Positions 58,956 to 64,000 of a stretch of 64,000 nt of DNA are shown in pieces. Below the pieces are notes generated by a model. The model searched no databases, had not been told where the DNA came from, and saw only the letters and a program-made list of their open reading frames with translations. This stretch comes from Thermosyntropha lipolytica DSM 11003. Lineage in GTDB: Bacteria > Bacillota > Syntrophomonadia > Syntrophomonadales > Syntrophomonadaceae. The DNA is taken from assembly GCF_900129805.1 (NCBI RefSeq), contig NZ_FQWY01000007.1, forward strand, positions 1 to 64,000, in the 5' to 3' direction. Position 1 is the stretch's first letter. The number at the start of each line of letters is the position of its first letter. The position numbers and the translations under genes are program-made.

Positions 58956-59934
58956 TGGCCGGCACTTCCTCCGGAGCTAAAGGTTTAACCTGAAATATTT
59001 TTTCGATTTCCCCGGTGGGAGAATAAATCTTAATATTGGCTTTTTCCTCATCGCGGGCATCACTATACCGGGCCAATATAGAAGCAGCCCGGTTTAACTG
59101 CTCATCAGTATAAAAATTCCTAAAAGAGCGGAAAACAGCAAGAGGCCCCGGACGATCAGTTACTTTTATAAATTTATCCGAACTCAAAGCTATTTTTTCT
59201 AACATCTCATTTTCCGCTTTATTGCGTCCTATTACCAGAAGATTGTCATCGATGTAAAAATGACGACCTACTTTAAGTATATGCATTTCTTCCGGTTTAG
59301 CCTCTGGTTTAGCTTCTAAAAGTTTTTTGAGCCGGCGGGCAAAGTTGGCTTCGGTAAGCAAACATCCTCCGGCGGGAGAAGGATATTCTTTAATACCTAA
59401 CTTTTCCGCCAGTTCTTTTTGCCGGCTGCGGCTTCTTCCGCTTATATCTTCTAATTCATCACGGTTTATCCAGCCTTTTTCCTCCGGAATAGTAGGAGGA
59501 AGCAGCTTGGCTGACAAAGGCCTTACAATATAGCCTTGATATCCGGAAAGCTTTTCCACTATATGCAGGGCTGTTTTATTCTGACTCATAGGCCTCTGGC
59601 CTAAAACTTCTCCCGAAATTATAAATGAAGCTCCCAGATCCTTCATCATATCGCCGGCTTTTTTAAACATAAAAGCATGGCAGTCTATACAAGGGTTCAT
59701 GTTTTTGCCATAGCCGTATTTAGGATTTTTTAAGACCTCATCTATGTATTCCTGGCCCAGATCAAAAGTTAAAAGCTTAACCCCTAGATTTTCTGCTGCC
59801 TTTATGGTTGATTCTTTCAGGCCAAAAAAAGGGGTAATAAAATTTATAGCAATAACTTCAATATTTTGTTTTTGTATAAGAGCTATCGCCAACTGAGAAT
59901 CTAATCCTCCAGAAAACAAACTGACCGCCTTCAT
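58948..59934 (-). CDS. PP-loop tRNA thiolation-like enzyme with NFACT-R-type C-terminus
   Basis: A 328-aa protein. The PP-loop ATP-pyrophosphatase motif SGGLDSQLA (8-16) and a Cys82-x2-Cys85 pair (NPCIDCHAFMF) resemble MnmA/ThiI-type tRNA sulfurtransferases. GEVLGQRPMSQ follows. The C-terminal third (about 215-305: VGRHFYIDDNLLVIGRNKAEN) resembles the NFACT-R (DUF814) RNA-binding fold. Probably it thiolates a tRNA base, but target and chemistry are inferred. ATG 59934 overlaps the TudS-like gene by 4 bp, so the two are co-translated. It lacks the THUMP domain of ThiI. Confidence 0.82.
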   Translation of the reverse strand: MKAVSLFSGGLDSQLAIALIQKQNIEVIAINFITPFFGLKESTIKAAENLGVKLLTFDLGQEYIDEVLKNPKYGYGKNMNPCIDCHAFMFKKAGDMMKDLGASFIISGEVLGQRPMSQNKTALHIVEKLSGYQGYIVRPLSAKLLPPTIPEEKGWINRDELEDISGRSRSRQKELAEKLGIKEYPSPAGGCLLTEANFARRLKKLLEAKPEAKPEEMHILKVGRHFYIDDNLLVIGRNKAENEMLEKIALSSDKFIKVTDRPGPLAVFRSFRNFYTDEQLNRAASILARYSDARDEEKANIKIYSPTGEIEKIFQVKPLAPEEVPATI

Positions 59935-60413
59935 AATCTGTATTCTCCTTTTAAATATTCTTCTTCGGTTATGACCTTTATTCCATGTTGCTTGAGAAGA
60001 GCAGCCGTTACGCCATCCCCTTCCCGTAAAACTGAATTAAATGACCCATCATAAATTTGGCCTGCTCCACAGGAAGGACTCCGGCTTTTTAGTATAGCAT
60101 AAACAGCTCCCTTTTCCCAGGCTTTTTGCAGGGTAATATAAGCGCCTTTAATAAAAAAACTGCTTACATCTTCACCTTTTTTATTGATTACTTTAGCCTT
60201 TCCTTTAAGCACATCTATACCCGTTCCGTTTTGAATTTCTGCCGGCGGCCTGGGAGTAGGAAGCCCCCCTAATTCTTCAGGGCATACCGGTATAAATTCC
60301 CCCTTATCCAACAACTCTTTAAAAAGCGGGTGAAAATTATTTTTTCCATTGTATTTGCAATTGTAACCACATAAACATGCACTTATAAGATTCATAGCTT
60401 TATTATTCCCCAT
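59931..60413 (-). CDS. TudS/DUF523 thiouracil desulfurase-like protein
   Basis: A 160-aa protein of the DUF523 family, whose characterised members (TudS) hold a [4Fe-4S] cluster and remove sulfur from thiouracils. Candidate ligands are Cys13/15/19 (SACLCGYNCKYNG), Cys44 (IPVCPEELGGLPTPRPPAE) and Cys115 (SRSPSCGAGQIYDG). The start is ATG 60413, though an internal ATG at 60395 fits the usual family N-terminus. The downstream partner is the PP-loop thiolation-like gene, with a 4-bp overlap, linking sulfur insertion and removal. It is divergent from the YheC/YheD genes. Confidence 0.87.
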   Translation of the reverse strand: MGNNKAMNLISACLCGYNCKYNGKNNFHPLFKELLDKGEFIPVCPEELGGLPTPRPPAEIQNGTGIDVLKGKAKVINKKGEDVSSFFIKGAYITLQKAWEKGAVYAILKSRSPSCGAGQIYDGSFNSVLREGDGVTAALLKQHGIKVITEEEYLKGEYRL

Positions 60414-60499
60414 CCTGTCATTTTAATAATACACGTTAGCGCAAAGCCTGTTCTAATTTCATATTATAAGATAAATATCAACTTACAGGTGATAGATAA

Positions 60500-61846
60500 G
60501 TGGAAGAAATAAATACCGTCTATGTAGATATAGATCCGAAGCTAGATAGTAAGACCCTGAAAATCAGTTCCCGATTGGTAGGCTGCTATCCCATTATGCC
60601 TGATCAGAACATTTCTATAAGGATAGGAAAACTTAAAGAAAAATTCAGCCTTTATCTGGTAGAAGATGATAGCCATATGCTGGCTTTTAATCCTCAAACC
60701 TTGAACCGATTAGCCTTATCTCCCCAGCAAAAATACAATGTAAAAATAAATAAAGAAGAAATAAGACTAGGACCGGTAGTAGCCATTATGGCAGATTTAA
60801 ATAAAACTTCAAGAGATAAGCCTTTTGGGGGACAGAGTTCCTTTATTAAGCAAGCCATAAAAATCGGGCAGGGATTAGGAGAATTATGTTTCGCTTTTAG
60901 TCCTTACAGCATAGATTGGAAAAAGAAAAAAATCCGGGGGTATACGATTAAAGAAGACAGCTGGATACCAGGGGTTTTTCCTTTTCCTGATGTAATTTAT
61001 CCCCGTGATCGCATGACGAATGCGCAAAAAATGCGTATACGCAAGCGTTTAAGCCGAAATGGAATATCGATGTTAACAAGTAGCTTACTGGATAAATGGG
61101 AGACTTATAAGATTTTATCTGAAGATACGGAAATAAAACCCCATCTTCCGGACACCCGGCTGGTGGTAGATTTTGGACGCCAGGTGGATAATATGCTTAA
61201 CAAATATGGAGCAGTTTATTTAAAGCCGATCGGCGGGGAACAGGGAAAAAACATAATCAAGGTAATAAAGAAAAAAAACGGAATATATCAGTATTGGGGC
61301 CACAACAGTAAACAGCCGATCTCCGGTCAAACTAGCAGCATAACTGAGCTTTATTTAAATTTAAAAAGCATAATGATGAACAGAAAGTATATAGTACAAA
61401 AGGAGATTAACCTCATAAGATGGCAAAATAAAATAATTGACGTTAGGGTTTTAGTACAAAAAAGTTATGGCCATCAATGGCATATAACCGGTATTGCATG
61501 TCGTATAGGTGGTAATGGAGCTATAGCCAGCAATATTTCCTGCGGGGGAACAGCTAAAAAATTGGAGGAAGTGTTAAAATTCAATTTTGAGCAAGCCCAA
61601 ATAAAATATATAGTTTTAAAATTGCAACAATTAGCTTTAAAAGTAGCCCGGGTTCTGGAATTCCGTATCGGCAATTGCGGAGAGATGGGTATTGATTTAG
61701 GTATCGATAAAAAGGGAAAGATTTGGTTTATTGAGGCCAATTTAAGGCCGGCCCGCCAGGTATTTACTTTGATGGGAGAAAACGAAACCAGAATAAAATC
61801 TATTACCAATCCCATGTTATATGCCAAATATTTGGGAGGGTTTTAA
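60500..61846 (+). CDS. YheC/YheD-family ATP-grasp spore protein (copy 1)
   Basis: A 448-aa protein of the YheC/YheD family associated with endospore coat. The N-terminal domain (about 1-200) includes GPVVAIMADLNK and FPDVIYPRD. The ATP-grasp domain (about 200-445) has YLKPIGGEQGKNI, VQKEINLIRWQNKIIDVRVL and the metal-binding GIDLGIDKKGKIWFIEANLR. Known members coat the spore; the peptide or amide bond they would form is not defined. GTG 60500 has AGGTGAT. A second copy follows after 23 bp. Confidence 0.88.
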   Translation: MEEINTVYVDIDPKLDSKTLKISSRLVGCYPIMPDQNISIRIGKLKEKFSLYLVEDDSHMLAFNPQTLNRLALSPQQKYNVKINKEEIRLGPVVAIMADLNKTSRDKPFGGQSSFIKQAIKIGQGLGELCFAFSPYSIDWKKKKIRGYTIKEDSWIPGVFPFPDVIYPRDRMTNAQKMRIRKRLSRNGISMLTSSLLDKWETYKILSEDTEIKPHLPDTRLVVDFGRQVDNMLNKYGAVYLKPIGGEQGKNIIKVIKKKNGIYQYWGHNSKQPISGQTSSITELYLNLKSIMMNRKYIVQKEINLIRWQNKIIDVRVLVQKSYGHQWHITGIACRIGGNGAIASNISCGGTAKKLEEVLKFNFEQAQIKYIVLKLQQLALKVARVLEFRIGNCGEMGIDLGIDKKGKIWFIEANLRPARQVFTLMGENETRIKSITNPMLYAKYLGGF

Positions 61847-61869
61847 TCTCGTCTTGAGGGGAGAAATAT

Positions 61870-63210
61870 ATGCCAGTAGGTAAAATAATAATATCTGGAG
61901 CCCTGGCAGAAAAGCTGAGTCTTGCAGCTGTTCCGGAGATAAAGGTAAGAGCAGGTAATATAACCGTAATTTCTAAGCTTATTATAGACCGCCGGGAAGA
62001 TAGGCTTATATATATGGTATCGCCTGAACTGGCTAAAAAGTTATATTTAAAGAAAAAAAACCGCTTGCATATAAGATATGATTTGCTAAATAAAGTCTTG
62101 CATATTGGTCCTACCATTGGCATTTTAGCCGCTTCTATTCCTAACCAACCTGAATTTGATCCCAAAAGCACCCAGGCTGAACTCATATATTTAAGCAAAA
62201 TAGGGCAAAAAATGCCGGGACAGATTTTTATTTTTACTCCGCACGGAATTAATTGGCGAGAAAAAACGGTTATCGGCTATAATTTTAAGCCGACTACCCC
62301 CCAGCATGGCATATGGGTGGCTTCAACTTATCCTCTACCTGATGTGGTATATGACCGCATATCAAGCCGCCGAAGCGAGATAAAGCACAGAAAAACGAGG
62401 GAAAGATTAAAAAAAACTGCTTACTATTTTAATCCTTCGTTTTTAAACAAGTGGGAAGTACATGAAATCCTCATCAGCAATCCTGAACTTCATCCTTACT
62501 TGCCCGAAACCAGGATTTTAAGCCTCTATAATCTTGAGCAAATGCTTAATAAATATAAGGTATTATATATAAAACCAGTTGATGGAAGTCTGGGCCGCAA
62601 GATTATCAGATTGGCTGGCAAGGAGGATGATAAAAAACTGCATTACACGGTTTATGATAAAAAGCATTTTAAAAGTCAGGCCTTAAATCCAGCAGATTTT
62701 ATAAGAAAGACTTCCAAGGTGAGAGAAAAAAAGGCCTATATTATTCAACAAGGTATAGATATGGCTGACTACAAAGGGTCTATTTTTGATCTCAGGATAA
62801 TATATCAAAAAAATGGTCAGGGCAACTGGCAGATAAGCAAAAAATTCGTCCGGGTAGCGCCAAAGGGAAGTGGAATATCTAATTTGAGCAGCGGAGGAAA
62901 GGTACAGTTAAGCAAAAAAGTAATGCATTATATTTTTCGCTCCCGGGATTTGATCGCAGAAAAAAATAGAGAAATTGAAAATTTATGCTATAATGTAGCT
63001 ACTACTCTGGAAGGGTCAGGAAAAGGCATCTATGGTGAGCTGGGATTAGATATAGGTATAGATAAAAAAGGGCATCTCTGGCTTATTGAAGTAAATTCTA
63101 AACCGCGTAAAACCACAGAAACCGAATTATCTATGACTATTGTAAAAAATACTTTTAAAAGGCCTTTAGAATATGCAGCCTACCTGGCCGGGTTCAAAAT
63201 TTCACAATAA
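61870..63210 (+). CDS. YheC/YheD-family ATP-grasp spore protein (copy 2)
   Basis: Paralogue of the preceding gene, 446 aa, with matching layout. GPTIGILAASI and YPLPDVVYDR occur in the N-terminal domain; YIKPVDGSLGRKII, QQGIDMADYKGSIFDLRI and LGLDIGIDKKGHLWLIEVNS in the ATP-grasp domain. The two proteins differ widely outside these blocks, so the duplication is old. GAGGGGAG precedes ATG 61870. Expected in the mother cell or forespore during sporulation, which is inference from family. It ends 81 bp before htrA. Confidence 0.88.
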   Translation: MPVGKIIISGALAEKLSLAAVPEIKVRAGNITVISKLIIDRREDRLIYMVSPELAKKLYLKKKNRLHIRYDLLNKVLHIGPTIGILAASIPNQPEFDPKSTQAELIYLSKIGQKMPGQIFIFTPHGINWREKTVIGYNFKPTTPQHGIWVASTYPLPDVVYDRISSRRSEIKHRKTRERLKKTAYYFNPSFLNKWEVHEILISNPELHPYLPETRILSLYNLEQMLNKYKVLYIKPVDGSLGRKIIRLAGKEDDKKLHYTVYDKKHFKSQALNPADFIRKTSKVREKKAYIIQQGIDMADYKGSIFDLRIIYQKNGQGNWQISKKFVRVAPKGSGISNLSSGGKVQLSKKVMHYIFRSRDLIAEKNREIENLCYNVATTLEGSGKGIYGELGLDIGIDKKGHLWLIEVNSKPRKTTETELSMTIVKNTFKRPLEYAAYLAGFKISQ

Positions 63211-63291
63211 CTTCACCTGCTTTTCTAAGCGGATTCACAGTGCTATATTATTCTATGAGAATGCGAGTAATTTTTAAGGAGAGGTGATATT

Positions 63292-64000
63292 ATGCTGCAT
63301 CATAAAAGTTTTAATAATTTTCTAAAACTCTTGCTGATAATGCTTATAGTTGCCATAGTAGGTGGTATAGGCTTAACCCGCTTAAATTATGCCGAACCGG
63401 TAAATAAAAATCCAGAGGCTTTGGCAGCTCAGGAAAAGAATTCTTCTTCCGGTACGGTAGTTATTGGCCCGACTAATATTGCCGATATGGTGGAAAAGGT
63501 TAGTCCTTCCGTAGTAAATATCGAAACCAGGGTAGTAAGTACAACCTACCCCAATAATCCCTTTTTCAACGATCCTTTTTTCCGCGAATTTTTTGGCTAT
63601 GAGTTTAATCTACCCAGGCGAAATGTGCAGAGAGGTATTGGGACCGGTTTTATAATAAGTGAAGACGGCTATATACTTACTAACCAGCATGTTATAGACC
63701 AGGCCAGTGAGATAATAGTCAATGTAAGTGGCAAAGAGTATAAAGCCAAAGTGGTAGGACAAGATTATGAAATGGACCTGGCAGTTTTAAAGATTGAAAG
63801 CCCTAATAAACTTACTCCCTTAAAAATGGGAAATTCAGACCAGATCAGAGTAGGGGAATGGGTAGTTGCTATTGGCAATCCTTATGGACTTGACCATACA
63901 GTAACTGCCGGGGTGATAAGTGCCAAAGGAAGACCCTTATCAATTGATGGCAGGATATATAAGAATTTAATACAAACAGATGCTGCCATAAACCCTGGCA
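63292..64000 (+). CDS. HtrA/DegP-type serine protease, N-terminal part (cut by window edge)
   Basis: The first 236 codons of a membrane-anchored envelope protease. One membrane span at about 10-28 (LKLLLIMLIVAIVGGIGL) and a linker precede the trypsin-like domain. Catalytic His133 (ILTNQHVID) and Asp162 (DLAVLKIE) are present; the catalytic serine and PDZ domain lie beyond the window. AAGGAGAGG precedes ATG 63292. Probably handles misfolded envelope proteins. Confidence 0.93.
   Translation, partial: MLHHKSFNNFLKLLLIMLIVAIVGGIGLTRLNYAEPVNKNPEALAAQEKNSSSGTVVIGPTNIADMVEKVSPSVVNIETRVVSTTYPNNPFFNDPFFREFFGYEFNLPRRNVQRGIGTGFIISEDGYILTNQHVIDQASEIIVNVSGKEYKAKVVGQDYEMDLAVLKIESPNKLTPLKMGNSDQIRVGEWVVAIGNPYGLDHTVTAGVISAKGRPLSIDGRIYKNLIQTDAAINPG

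Noticed and set aside
1-64000. CRISPR array, insertion sequence or prophage
   Set aside because: No regularly spaced repeats, transposase-like proteins, terminal inverted repeats or phage structural genes were found. The DnaD/DnaB-like cassette alone does not make a prophage.

Overview
The window looks like chromosome of a spore-forming, anaerobic, low-to-mid GC Firmicute, most like the Syntrophomonadaceae (Syntrophomonas-type fatty-acid oxidisers). The basis is the gene mix: YyaC and YheC/YheD spore proteins, a CoA-transferase, enoyl-CoA hydratase and phasin-like gene, indolepyruvate:ferredoxin oxidoreductase with phenylacetate-CoA ligase, futalosine-route menaquinone genes, strong AGGAGG ribosome sites, frequent TTG/GTG starts and a T-box leader. 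The species is inferred, not proven. I saw no insertion sequence, prophage or CRISPR array.

Layout. 1-5.2 kb: end of an unknown gene, a polar amino acid ABC permease/ATPase pair, an SLH-domain protein, a short dUTPase, an isochorismatase-like hydrolase and an enoyl-CoA hydratase. 5.3-11.8 kb: an EF-G gene behind a consensus promoter and a leader hairpin, a large hybrid histidine kinase, and an ECF sigma/anti-sigma pair. 12-19.8 kb: PPC-domain protein, Mrp-type ATPase, a 48-aa protein, an amidase, tRNA-Lys, phasin-like and UbiB genes, an alanine-type T-box before an Lrp/AsnC regulator and an aminotransferase, and an unknown gene whose ribosome site lies inside a hairpin. 19.9-24.6 kb: beta-CASP nuclease, then a DnaD-like/divergent DnaB-like/unknown three-gene cassette. 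24.6-32.5 kb: spermidine synthase, sodium symporter, paaK, hisC-like aminotransferase, yyaC and iorAB, plausibly an energy-yielding aromatic amino acid pathway.

32.5-34.7 kb: an RlmD-type RNA methyltransferase followed by about 870 bp of gene debris: a diverged second copy of its catalytic segment and the last 44 codons of a ZIP metal transporter on the opposite strand. 34.7-41.6 kb: a signalling island with CheW, a broken PAS/HD-GYP gene, a chemoreceptor, a receiver protein and an RsbR-RsbS-RsbT stressosome operon. That operon ends in an ATPase-PP2C fusion and a GGDEF diguanylate cyclase, so the likely output is c-di-GMP rather than sigma-B. 41.7-50 kb: CoA-transferase, multi-span chemoreceptor, DUF1232-TSUP fusion, DMT exporter, lipoprotein, Ogt, tRNA-Trp and Ddl.

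49.9-58.4 kb: an ABC-class ATPase, then mqnE-mqnA-mqnC followed by an MTAP-type phosphorylase that could carry out the depurination step of the menaquinone route, then a large UPF0182 membrane protein and an SGNH hydrolase. 58.9-64 kb: an overlapping pair of a PP-loop tRNA-thiolation-like enzyme and a TudS/DUF523 desulfurase-like protein, two tandem YheC/YheD ATP-grasp spore proteins, and the start of an HtrA protease cut by the window edge.
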